A stretch of DNA of 64,000 nucleotides from Brachionus rotundiformis (Eukaryota; Rotifera; Eurotatoria; Ploima; Brachionidae). Both the position numbers and the translations under genes were made by a program. The DNA is taken from the NCBI GenBank assembly GCA_016802295.1, contig JAESIW010000138.1, positions 319,904 through 383,903 on the forward strand. The letters run 5' to 3'. The notes beneath the pieces are model-generated. The model worked only from the letters and a program-made list of their open reading frames with translations, was not told the origin of the DNA and ran no database searches. How positions within the stretch are numbered: the stretch's first letter is position 1; every line of letters starts with the position of its first letter. Positions 33,900 to 43,948 of this stretch are shown piece by piece.

Positions 33900-36800
33900 T
33901 TTGGCATAAATATCAAGAGAGCTGGATGCCAAATGTAGGAGAAACGAGACACAGAGAGAGAGAGAGAAAGAGTTGACAAAATGGAATGCTGCTAAATAAT
34001 AAAATAAAGCCGAAATATTTAACAGTTACACATATCTATGATAAAGTATGAAGCTATTTGCTTATTGAATGCCTATTGCCAAGCTAATTTGAATATGAAT
34101 CGAAATGGTTTTGCTTTTTGCTCGGCTCACAATGCTCACTTTTCTATTGACACTCTTACTTTTTTTATTTTTTCTTTCTATTTGCTTTATTTCTTAATAA
34201 AAAATAAAATAAAAAAAAAAAAAACAATTTTATTCAAACATTCAAACAAACATAAACTTGTCTTATGCTGAAAATAAAATTTGAATATTGTTATATTTTT
34301 TTAATATTAGCTAAACCTTGGGTACACTAAAGTTTTAATCTTTTAAGAAAATTAATCATGTCAAATGATTGTTTAGCATAGCGTTTAATTGTATAACTAT
34401 TTATAAAGTGAATTAATTAAATGGCTTTTGGATTGGTTCAGGATTGAATTTTATCTTCTTTTAATTATGACTAATTTGTCATTATTAATTATATATGTAT
34501 ATTTAATAAATATTGTCATTCATATGATTGTAATAAAGCTGATAAACTAAATATTTAATTTGAATATAATTTTAAATTAAGTTTAAATAGATAATAATTG
34601 AAATGTGAAATCGTTATATTTTTATTTACTTAATATTATACAAAAATTAGAGTATACACTCATTTAAGCTTTAAGGTAAACTGACGTCTTTTGACAGATG
34701 TGTCGTTTATCCTGCTTGACTAATAATATTTTTAATTAAGAAAATGAGATTGAATTTTAAATTTTTTGCTCTTTTTTCACTCAAAGTTTTTTGACAAGCT
34801 TCCGTAGATCTGTCCATTGTGTTAGCTTTGCTCAGTGTTGAGCAAACGCGCTTGGCAACATGCGGAAATTGGCTTGTCAATGAAAATCAACACACAAAAA
34901 CCATGTTATATAAAATCAAAATAGTCGATAATTTATTCAAATAGTTTATTAATTTAATACTTTATTTTTGAATGGCTAATTAGTATTTTGAAAGGAGCTA
35001 TCAGTGTGTGGCCGCTGATTACACGCATTTCAATAAATAGCCCGAATTTTACTACCACCACTACTTGAATAATTAAAAGATATACAGTGAAAAAAATATA
35101 TTTCTATATAGAGATAAAATTTTATTGCTAGAAATTAATTTACATTGGTATTTAGAGAAGCAATCAAAAAATAGTATTTTGTTAGCAAAAAATATTTTAT
35201 TATTAATAAAACAATATAAACTAGTTTCACACAGCAATCAAAGCTTGGCCCATATTTGAGCAGTTTCAAAGCCACTAAAATTTGACCAAAGCGTAAAAAT
35301 TTTTTACAAATTAATTAATAAAGTAAATATAATTAGATAATTAAATTTGAATTTTTTATTTTACTTAAAAAATAAATATAAAATATTTCGTATTTGGTAA
35401 AAAAAAAAGCGGTGAAAGTATTTCTAAATTCAGTAAAGCACTTTATTAAATTCTAATAAAAAATAATTAAATTTGAATAAATTAAATCACTAAAAACAAA
35501 TATAAATATGTAAAAATCAATTTATTAATTTTTCAAGTCCAATCAATTGGCTTCAGGAGTTTTTAAATTGAATTAAATATGAATTATTCATGATTGTCAA
35601 AATTGGGCATTATTTATATCAAACAAAATTGTAAAACAAAATTCTACCTTGTCCTAAGTGCACCTATTCATATTTTTGCAAGGTTTGGAGACACGTTTGA
35701 CAAAAATGTATATTTACCAAATAAGAAAATATGTGCTGAATTGCCACGAGACCAGTCTCAATAGATTAATATATTAAAATCTTGATTAAAAATACGATTT
35801 AATTAAATAAATATCTGTAACTGATCGGTGTGCATTATTTTATTTTGATAGTTCAAATTTTTTTTAAACAGCTTCCGATCTGATCTTTTGACTTAAATTT
35901 TTTAAATTGGCATTATGTGTCTTGGTGGAAAGTTATTATCTATTGATTTTGAAATGTCGATTGATAAACAAATGCCATAGATAAAGATAAAACATTTGGA
36001 CTTTTTATTCAAGAATGATTAATGTATTTAATAATTAAAATTATAAAAAAATTAACTTAAACATTTCCACTTTTTTAAATTGAATTTTGATTAAAAACAG
36101 GTTAAAATAATTAGATAGAAGAGGTATTATTTTTTATTTCACAAGACACCAGTAAATCTCTGGCTTGTTGATTTACCATTTAATTGAAATTAAACCAATT
36201 GGTCCTTTAATTCTGTTCTAAAAGCATTACCACGATCTTTTACCATTGTACAATAGCAACAGTCTTACAAATAAATTGCTTGGACACTCATATTTGGCAA
36301 ATTTTAGTTTTTTACATGTCATTTTTTATATTATCAAAGATGTTGATGAAAAGCTTGTCTAAATAAACAAGTTTAAACATATTTATTTTAAGGATACAAG
36401 TCCGAAATATGATTTTTAATCGGATAAAGCTTATCTGATTAATCTGACTTGTTTTAATTGCATTTCGAATAGGTGACACTCGCTTTTTTGTTCTAAATCA
36501 TACAACAAAGAAATCAACCACATGTAGCCCTACACTTTAATGAAATAAATTTGAAAAAAATGATAAAATTTATTTTCATTGTTTTGATTATCGAATAATA
36601 TATATATTTGTAAATTATTTGTATGCTATGCTGGTATCAATTGGTAAAATTTTCTTTTAAAATATAATAAACAGTATGTTAATAAAGCTGTAATCAATAA
36701 ATGTACATTCAATGTAGCTGAATAACTACCATTAAACTTTGAATAAATAAATATAATATTTTAAAATTAAGATAATAAAGTAAAATTTTAATGTTTAATA

Positions 36801-37493
36801 TTATTTTCATCTCACAATCTAAGACTCTTTTTCATAATTTTTATTAATTCTTTGATTTCTCATACATGTGATTAATTTTTATCTCACAAAGTGAATATTT
36901 AAAAAAAAAAGCTCGCATTACTAATCACTAAAAGATTGGCAGCAAATGGTTTTTACCAAAATGCCACTTTATTGCCTCAAGGTCTATCATTCGCATAATT
37001 AAATCGAACTGATAACATAACCTGCTCAAATTTGATACTGTTGGTTTATTTTATTCCCTGAATAATTAACAAACTCTAAATATCTTATTTTAATAAAGTA
37101 GTTAAAACGAAATATGCCAATAAAGATTATCTTTGGCTCGATTGGCTCATTAAAAAAACAAAAATATAAATATCCGCTTCTTTCTAATCTATTAATTCTA
37201 TTTATTCTCTTAAAATTAAAATAATATCAAGATTTTTAATTAAAACTTTTATTTAATAACATTTAAACTAAATCGAAAAAAGTATCAAAGCCAAGAACTT
37301 AGATTAGTGCATGGCGATAAGACTATTCATTCTTGTCATTCAAAATAAAGTCTTATCTCTCATCAAGCCTTAATCTCTGATTTAAAGCCGATAATATTTG
37401 AATTTATTTTAATTCCATTTAAATAAAAAGTCTGAAATTAGATACATTAATTATGAATGAGATATTTTTAAAATCAATACAACTCACAGTTGT
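33900..37493. other. Intergenic region
   Basis: AT-rich DNA between the POU gene and the membrane-protein genes. Apart from a structured patch at 34791-34880 I see no exon, RNA gene or mobile-element coding. Confidence 0.45.
34791..34880. other. Nested inverted repeats, possible structured RNA or cruciform
   Basis: Outer arms TTGACAAGC (34791-34799) and GCTTGTCAA (34872-34880) pair exactly. TTCCG (34800-34804) pairs with CGGAA (34863-34867) across a 4-nt bulge. An internal hairpin TTTGCTCA/TGAGCAAA (34827-34846, loop GTGT) lies inside. The 90-bp patch is richer in GC than its flanks. Confidence 0.5.
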
Positions 37494-37808
37494 TTATTTA
37501 TCTTTGTTCAAAAATTTAATGACACTTAAACTATTCTTGAGATTTTTTGAATAAGTTTTCTTATTAGAAAAAGAGTCGTACCAGATAGCCATGTAATGCC
37601 AATTGTTCAAAATCAATAATAAAAAACAACATGTAAATTGTAAAATGAAGAAAATAATTAACAAAATTTTGATTTCTAAGTGATCGTTTGGATTTAGATT
37701 GAGGCGATTGTCAGCCAGTGGCAATATGTATTCAAAAAGCTCATCTAAATGGTAAAGTAGTCCGTGTTCAGCAAAATTGGAACTGTGTTTTGTTCGACTA
37801 TTTTTCAT
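37494..37808 (-). CDS. Small single-pass membrane protein, unidentified
   Basis: 104 codons from ATG 37808. It has a hydrophilic N-terminus of about 50 residues, one strong hydrophobic segment (ILLIIFFILQFTCCFLLLIL, about residues 49-68) and a Lys/Asn-rich tail. I recognise no family. It lies 120 bp downstream of the Kir channel gene in the same orientation. Length, codon pattern and a single clean membrane helix make it plausible as a real gene. An isolated exon or a chance frame in AT-rich DNA remains possible. Confidence 0.45.
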   Translation of the reverse strand: MKNSRTKHSSNFAEHGLLYHLDELFEYILPLADNRLNLNPNDHLEIKILLIIFFILQFTCCFLLLILNNWHYMAIWYDSFSNKKTYSKNLKNSLSVIKFLNKDK

Positions 37809-37931
37809 TTTAGAGTATGCGCCAAATTAAGGATAAAAAATTTAGAATTGATATTTTTTTATAAAAAATTGTTTTATTTTTAAATAAAATATAAATTATG
37901 GCTAAAAATTAAAATTTCTTAAAAATGTCAT

Positions 37932-39377
37932 TCAGACTATTTTCTCGTATAAACTATCTGCTGACCGAGCTATATTTGAATTTTTTTTATTGTTTAAAAT
38001 TTTGGTCTTTGATTGAAAAATTTTTGATAGGAAATTTTTTTGCCGCTGAGCTTTCTTACTCCGAAATAATTTTCTGGTCAAGTCAAATTTGGAAAAATCC
38101 ACAGTTGCTTTGCTTTTAGAGGTAGTGTCCATTAAAGGCTCAAAGACATGATTCCACAAAATTTCTGATGGCAAAAACGAAGTTCTTGCCTGAGTTGTTT
38201 GGCCAGTACTTTCCACAATGCCTTCCAGTATGACCACAATTTCAAAATCATCAGTTTTAAAGTGTCTGCTGTTTTTAGGCGAATTTTTTACTTTGGGCAC
38301 CAATACCAAAGGTTTGAGTGGACTCGAATCGTCTATTATATGCTCGACCACAATCGGCATGAAAATTAATCGGTCCGAAGTGTGCGGGTTATTGGACAGA
38401 TTCAATTCCTGAGCGTTCCATGGAATTATTTCACCTTCTCTGGTAATTCTGGTCTTAATCAAAAACATTCTTATGTAAGCATTGATTATATGGGTCTTTC
38501 TTAGGTCACCAACTCTGACCATCAGACACAACCTTCCGTCGCGATAACCAATGCAAGCTTTTTTTGAAAAAACCAAAGTCTCTGTGCGTTTTTTAGGTCT
38601 GCTTAGCTTGGCAAACACGATTCCGCCCATCAAACTTTGAAAAATAACACTAAATCCACACTGGAACATAAAAACAAACAGCCCAAATGGACAACTATTT
38701 TTCAAGTATTTGTTTCCATAGCCTATTGTTTGCTGGGTTTCTACAGAAAACATTAGAGTGTCAACAAAGTTTTTTCCCAATTCTAAATTTTGGATGCAGT
38801 CTTTGGCTAATATGAACCACAAAATGGCAAAAAATGTCCAAGATGTCAAAAAACAACAGAAAAAAAATGACAAAATATATCTCCACTTCATGTCAACGAT
38901 TGTATTGAACAAATCTGATATATACTTCAAATGATGGCTTTGGATATTTTTTCTGATTATGTTGGCTTCGCCATTTTTGCGTATCAAACGCTCAAAAAAT
39001 GGTAGCTTGTTTCGATTAAACTCGAAAACAGCCTTGGAGAATTTTTCTCGCAAAATCTGATTCAAAGTTACAAGATTCAATTTTGACTTGTCTGGAAATT
39101 GAATTGACTTTTTTATTTGGTCCAATTCATTTAAACTAAAGCTTGACTGATTGAAATTTTTGCTCAAATGAGATCTGGTGCTGGAAAGACCCATAAATGT
39201 TTTGTACTTGGGATCTAGAAGGCGAACAGGCGTATTTAGATCGTCACATTGATCATTACCGGGTTCAACAGAACACTCTTCAAATTTATTATTTGACTTG
39301 TCTGCTTGAATTTCCACTTTGGAAACATTATTGACTATAAATCTGTCATTCAAACAAATTGATCTAGTAGATTCCAT
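37932..39377 (-). CDS. KCNJ: Inward-rectifier potassium channel (Kir)
   Basis: 481 aa in one exon; ATG 39377 is the first ATG (the codon two positions earlier is TTG). A long N-terminal region of about 160 aa precedes the first membrane helix (about 165-190). The pore loop reads ETQQTIGYGNKY with the selectivity filter TIGYG at about 217-221. The second helix is followed by RPKKRTETLVFSKKA, the conserved PIP2-binding start of the cytoplasmic domain. The cytoplasmic domain keeps DGRLCLMVRVGDLRKTH, DFEIVVILEG and EILWNHVFEP. Two oddities: filter-flanking GYGFR is GYGNK, and the M2 residue aligned with the acidic rectification controller (D172 in Kir2.1) reads Q. It should conduct K+ with weak rectification (inference). 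A polyadenylation signal lies at 37873-37878. Confidence 0.9.
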   Translation of the reverse strand: MESTRSICLNDRFIVNNVSKVEIQADKSNNKFEECSVEPGNDQCDDLNTPVRLLDPKYKTFMGLSSTRSHLSKNFNQSSFSLNELDQIKKSIQFPDKSKLNLVTLNQILREKFSKAVFEFNRNKLPFFERLIRKNGEANIIRKNIQSHHLKYISDLFNTIVDMKWRYILSFFFCCFLTSWTFFAILWFILAKDCIQNLELGKNFVDTLMFSVETQQTIGYGNKYLKNSCPFGLFVFMFQCGFSVIFQSLMGGIVFAKLSRPKKRTETLVFSKKACIGYRDGRLCLMVRVGDLRKTHIINAYIRMFLIKTRITREGEIIPWNAQELNLSNNPHTSDRLIFMPIVVEHIIDDSSPLKPLVLVPKVKNSPKNSRHFKTDDFEIVVILEGIVESTGQTTQARTSFLPSEILWNHVFEPLMDTTSKSKATVDFSKFDLTRKLFRSKKAQRQKNFLSKIFQSKTKILNNKKNSNIARSADSLYEKIV

Positions 39378-41246
39378 TTTCAATATTACAATTAATAGCT
39401 TATATCAAAAATTAACACATTCTAAGGGTCTTGTATTTTAAAAAATAAAATTTTAAACTTATTCATAACTAACTTGAGTTTAGCTGAAAAATATCTATAT
39501 TGTAACATTGAATGAGTGAGACATCTCCTGTGTAAAATGTAAAATTAAGCAAGTATTAAAATAATATACTTTATGGCTTTGTTTTGTTAAATTTAAACAC
39601 AATGGATTGTTGATTTCTTTTTCTTAAATTTTATTAAAAATTAAAATTTATGTAAAATAAAAATGAAAAAAAATGTGTAAAAGGAAAGAAAAAAGTAAAA
39701 ATAGGTGATGTTTTAAATTGTATGATAAGATGAAGTTATTATTTTTAGCCTCTTTTTTCCGCGAATGAATTTATTTTTTGTTGGGTTAAATACAAATATT
39801 TGATATTTTTAGTAAGAAGTGATAAACCAAGAATAAAATTTTCCATATCTTCTATTAATTTTTTAATTTTCAGAGTAAGAGAATTAAAATTTTGAATAAT
39901 AAAAATCAAAAATGATTAAAATTTATCTTATCATTGTTAAAATCTAACTAAAAAATTTATAATGTCCATGCATATTATTTTTATAAAAATTAAATTTAAT
40001 TATTTTTATTTAAAATTCTTTTTTAAATGTATTTAAAAAATTCAATAACCAATTAATTAGCATTAATTTTGAATGGAATAAATCTGCTCAGAAACATATA
40101 CAATTTAGCTTGGTCTAAATCCAGTAATACAATTATCGTTTGTGGTATCATTTAATAGTCGTTTTGTACATATTTGGTAATCCTAGAACACATTTTCGTT
40201 TCAGTCTTTTTAGATGTCCAAAAGTAAGATCAACAAGATGGAAAATCTTGTTTTTCCAAATTTCTCAAAGTTCTTGTTTTCTTTCAAGTTTGGAACCTTA
40301 ATGGCAATACCCTTAAGTTGGATGGCTCTGAAAATGAAAATGATTAACTTAACAAAATGTTTAAAAAAAAAAGTAAATCGGAAATTAGTATTGTTTATTA
40401 ATTAATATGTACCAAGCTTTAACTTCTTTCAGAATATTCTTCAGAAAAAGAATTAAGATTTAATCAAAAAAAAAATTATAAAAATAAAATAGGTAAGAAG
40501 AAAATTAAGAGAGGGAACATTATTGAAAAAGTATAAATAGATAGGTAGAAATTACACAAAGTTGATTTTAAAGCCAGCTTTCCATTCTATCACTTTATTA
40601 CATTTGTTTATAAAAAAATTTTATAAAGGAAAAAAAGGTTTAAGAAACCAAAAATGGAAATTTTATAATATTAATTTATAAAAATATTTTTAGTCCTTTT
40701 TTTTCAATTAAATACAAGAAAAAGTTGTAGATATTGTTTTTAATTAAAGTAGCGATTTGATAAAAGGATTTTAAAAAATCCGATCAGCCAGAGTAGATAG
40801 TTTTACCAGTATCACATTTAGAATGGACAATTTTTAGTAAAGTTAATGCTTCTTGAAAAATTAAGTTCAAAACTATTCCCAATTCTTTCAACAAGTTTGA
40901 CAATTTAACTAATTTTCAAATGTTTTGTTACAGATTCATTGAAATTAAATACCATCAATGGACATTTTTTAGCAATCGTTAAAGTCATTGTATCACCAGA
41001 ACGCTTAAATCGTGAGTCAATACATGGTTGTGGAATAACTTAAAATCTCTTAAAATTAGATTTCTTTAAAAAAAAATTAATTTTTATTCATTTATTTATT
41101 TTCTGATGATTTATTAAAAATAAAAATTATTTTGTTATATGATCTTGTGATAACACTATGCTCACCAAGATTTTATTCACATAGATACCTTGACGGACAT
41201 TCTATGCTCATGTTGTATTAGACAAACTTATTGAACAGATATTTAT
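39378..41246. other. Intergenic region
   Basis: AT-rich, promoter side of the Kir gene, then unassigned sequence. A 63-codon plus-strand ATG frame at 40214 and an exon-like patch after TTTTGTTACAG near 40930 have no recognisable protein similarity and are not called. Confidence 0.4.
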
Positions 41247-42125
41247 TTATTTATTTAAGTTTGAGTAAAATTGTTCAACCATCTCTAAGTGCAAGGATTC
41301 TAACAGAGGTCTAATTCTTGAAAATTTCTCAATACCTAGTGCTCTTTTAATTAATAAATTTTGTCTTATATCATGTTCATTTAGTTTATTTTCACTAATA
41401 AAAACCAAATCTAAATGATATCGAAAAATTGATAGGGAAAACTGCAAATAAAGAAAACTGAATAAATTGAGACATGCTGATTTTGATTTACAACCAAATC
41501 CGTATAAGGAGTAAAAACTCCTCTCAACTTTTATCCAATTTTCTTCAATAAAATTACAGATAAATTACTATCACCTATTGAGAGACCTAGGTATTCTGCA
41601 TTTTGAGTCTGTGGAATCTCAAATCCATTGAGAATAAATTTATCTATGCTCAAAGATTTACCTCTTTGAAAGATAATTGCAGCAGATTTAGCCAGTATAT
41701 TTTCCAGCTTTGAGCAAGTTTTGAACATATGTTCAAGAGTAATTGACAATGTCGAAGTTTAGCTGCTTGTATTACAAAATCATCACAATAACCTACCAAT
41801 AAACATTCACCCCAATTGTGAAAGCACCAAGTTTTAGATCAGTATATTCGTTTAGTAGGTCATATATAAAAAAGTTAAACAAGTATGGCGATAAAACATT
41901 CCCTTGTTTGACACCCTCAGTTATTGCCATTATATCTCCTATTTGGTTCTGATATTTCACTCTAATTTTCGAGAGACTGTAGTAGTAGTATAAAAGGCGC
42001 TATATTCCATTTGGTACGTTGTTAATAAACTTATATAAAAGCCCATCTCTTCACAGTTTGTCAAAAGCTTTACTTGCATCTAAGAAGACAACATGAAGTT
42101 TTGAATTATTTTGCCTATAAATGTA
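41247..42125 (-). mobile_element. CR1-like reverse transcriptase relic (palm to C-terminus)
   Basis: On the minus strand, from 42125, the readings are LHVVFLDASKAFDKL, GVKQGNVLSPYLFNFFIYDL and GYCDDFVIQAAK. These are RT motifs 3-5 with YCDD in place of the usual YADD. Then come NAEYLGLSIGDS (41749-41531) and KRALGIEKFSRIRPLLESL (41447-41247), the thumb and C-terminal parts. Frameshifts separate the pieces. It probably belongs to the same copy as the fragment at 43217-43350. Confidence 0.75.
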
Positions 42126-42705
42126 TTTTATTTATTGAGGAGGCCTCGTTGGACCACAAAAAAACAGAATGCTCGCAGACACCCTGTGCTTAATAAAGTT
42201 TAAATAAATACATCTACAAGTGAAATTAAATATTTTAAGATAGTTTATGATGCTAGGCATCCACATTTCCAGTTCGCAGGATATCTTTTAACTCCTTTGT
42301 TCGTACTCTAGGGGATTGAATTGATAATATCTCCTTCACACGTATTACTATCATTGAGCTACACCTAAACTTAGCACTCTCTGTCCTATTCTTATTCAAC
42401 TCCCTTTCCACTTGTAGATCCAATGAGTCCAATGATGTTCCGCTCTTAACTTTAAGTAACGATTTAATCTCTTCTATAAACGAATCCTTATATTGATTAG
42501 CCTGTAGTTCCTTTAGTAAGGAATTCGTGTAGGTATTTATTCTTAGCCTTTGATAGAACTTTAACTTCTGTTTCTTCATATACTCCAGTGACGTTTCAAG
42601 ACCAAGCGATGCTAACAACTCGGTGGTTTTAGTTAAAGCAGGTACATATAACATTTTGTTGATTATGTTTCCATCAGTTGCCCTAATCAAAAGGTGTTTT
42701 AACGC
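42126..42705 (-). mobile_element. 3' end of a second non-LTR retrotransposon (ORF2 C-terminus and 3' UTR)
   Basis: 42705-42253 reads the C-terminal, post-RT part of an ORF2 protein (LLIRATDGNIINKML, TELLASLGLETSLEYMKKQK) ending at a stop. A short 3' UTR follows with a GGTCCAACGAGGCCTCCTCA motif and AATAAATAAA near 42126-42150. It is 5'-truncated, as is usual for target-primed insertion, and appears to be nested within the older RT relic on both sides. Confidence 0.6.
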
Positions 42706-42785
42706 TTTATTAAATAAAAAAAAAATATTAAATTAATCATATATCAATTTTAAATCATGTAATAAAAAAAAGATTCCAATAAAAA

Positions 42786-43217
42786 TTATTTTCCACATTT
42801 TTTACAAATAATCACATGTTCCATTGTACATTGTCCGCATACTGATTTATTACAGTTTTTACAAATTAAATTAGTTTTATTATTGTTGCAAAAGCGAATT
42901 TGATACTTAACACGCTTTGGAGAACTGTTTTCTTGATCATCTAAACTTTGGACTCTTTTACCTACACTTTTAGGAGTTCGGGGTGTAGAATGGGTAGAAT
43001 AGGAGTCATTTGACTCTTATTGGTGCTTCTAGTAGTATTTAGTCAGTTTAAAAAATTGATGCATCATGTGAATATGTTAATATAAAATTTTTAAATTTAA
43101 AATTTTTTTAATGTTAACTTTACAATTTCAAGTTTAAATCTTCTCAGACTATTGAATTATAACTTAATAAAAAATCAAAAGGAGTCATTTTGACACCTTG
43201 GTGCTTCTAGTGTTAAT
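42786..43217 (-). mobile_element. piggyBac-type transposon relic (C-terminal Cys-rich domain and terminal repeat)
   Basis: Minus-strand frame 43015-42786 ends in a Cys-rich tail (LICKNCNKSVCGQCT, then IICKKCGK) after a Ser/Thr/Pro/Lys linker (STHSTPRTPKSVGKR), the layout of piggyBac transposase C-termini. At 43213-43216 is TTAA. Read inward from there the end is TTAACACTAGAAGCACCAAG, a piggyBac-like terminal repeat followed by TGTCAAAATGACTCC. A second copy of that end lies at 43001-43034. The catalytic domain is deleted. The same 20-bp end occurs on the element at 55722. Confidence 0.6.
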
Positions 43218-43350
43218 AACATTGATTCAAAAATAGTAGCTAAATAGTTGGAAACTTAAATTGGACCAAAGTCACTTGGGCTATTTGCTACTGCTTTTTT
43301 TGGAATAGGTGTAACTATTGAAATATTAAACAATTCTGGTAGGTAGATAT
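43217..43350 (-). mobile_element. Reverse transcriptase relic, N-terminal motifs
   Basis: The minus strand reads LPELFNISIVTPIPKK, then PSDFGPI, a stop, and VSNYLATIFESM. This is the first conserved RT block of CR1-like elements (PIPKK...RPISVSN...FES). It stops at the TTAA of the piggyBac-type end, so that transposon landed inside the RT gene. The continuation is probably 42125-41247. Confidence 0.65.
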
Positions 43351-43948
43351 TGAGACAAAGTATGGTAACTTATACAGCACCAAATTCTTTTCACTTTGGT
43401 GGACCAAAACACTAAATGTTGACATAAGTCCTTATAACTTGGTGTCTCATGGACCTACATAACTTTCCACATCAACACAAACAAAAATAAGCTAAAATTT
43501 ATTTTTAAAATTATTTTTATTTAAATTAATAAAGTAAAAATTCAATTCATTAAAATTTAATAACGATAAAAAAAAACAAAACAAAACAAAACAATACTCT
43601 TAAATAGAGTTAAATAAGTCTTTCTAATTAATTTTTTTTTTCTTTTCCTTATACTATTTTTTTTTGTGTTGTTTTCAATAGAAAGCATATTCCAATTAAA
43701 TAAATTAAATTATTAATTAATCAATTAATAAGAGAAAATCAAACTGAAGTCTTTTTGAATAAAATTCTGAATAAATAATAATTAAGTTTTAAGTAGTAAG
43801 AACATTTATGAACAATAACAAACAGCGATAGCCAAAACAACAACAACAACAACAACAAATTAAAATTAAAATTAAAATTAAACCAAATAATAAGGAAAAA
43901 AATGAATAAAAAAAAGAATAAGAGGACCAAAGTGGTTAAGCTTGTTGT
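43351..43948. other. Spacer and 3' region of the UBR5 gene
   Basis: AT-rich. It should contain the 3' UTR of the minus-strand UBR5 gene. CAACAA and AAATTA short repeats occur near 43840-43880. No gene is seen. Confidence 0.4.

Noticed and set aside
40214..40405. 63-codon plus-strand ATG frame
   Set aside because: Low-complexity Lys/Phe/Leu content typical of AT-rich DNA, no family match and no convincing splice partners.
40920..41040. Exon-like patch between TTTTGTTACAG and GTGAGTC
   Set aside because: Splice-like ends exist but no neighbouring exons join in frame and the peptide is not recognisable.
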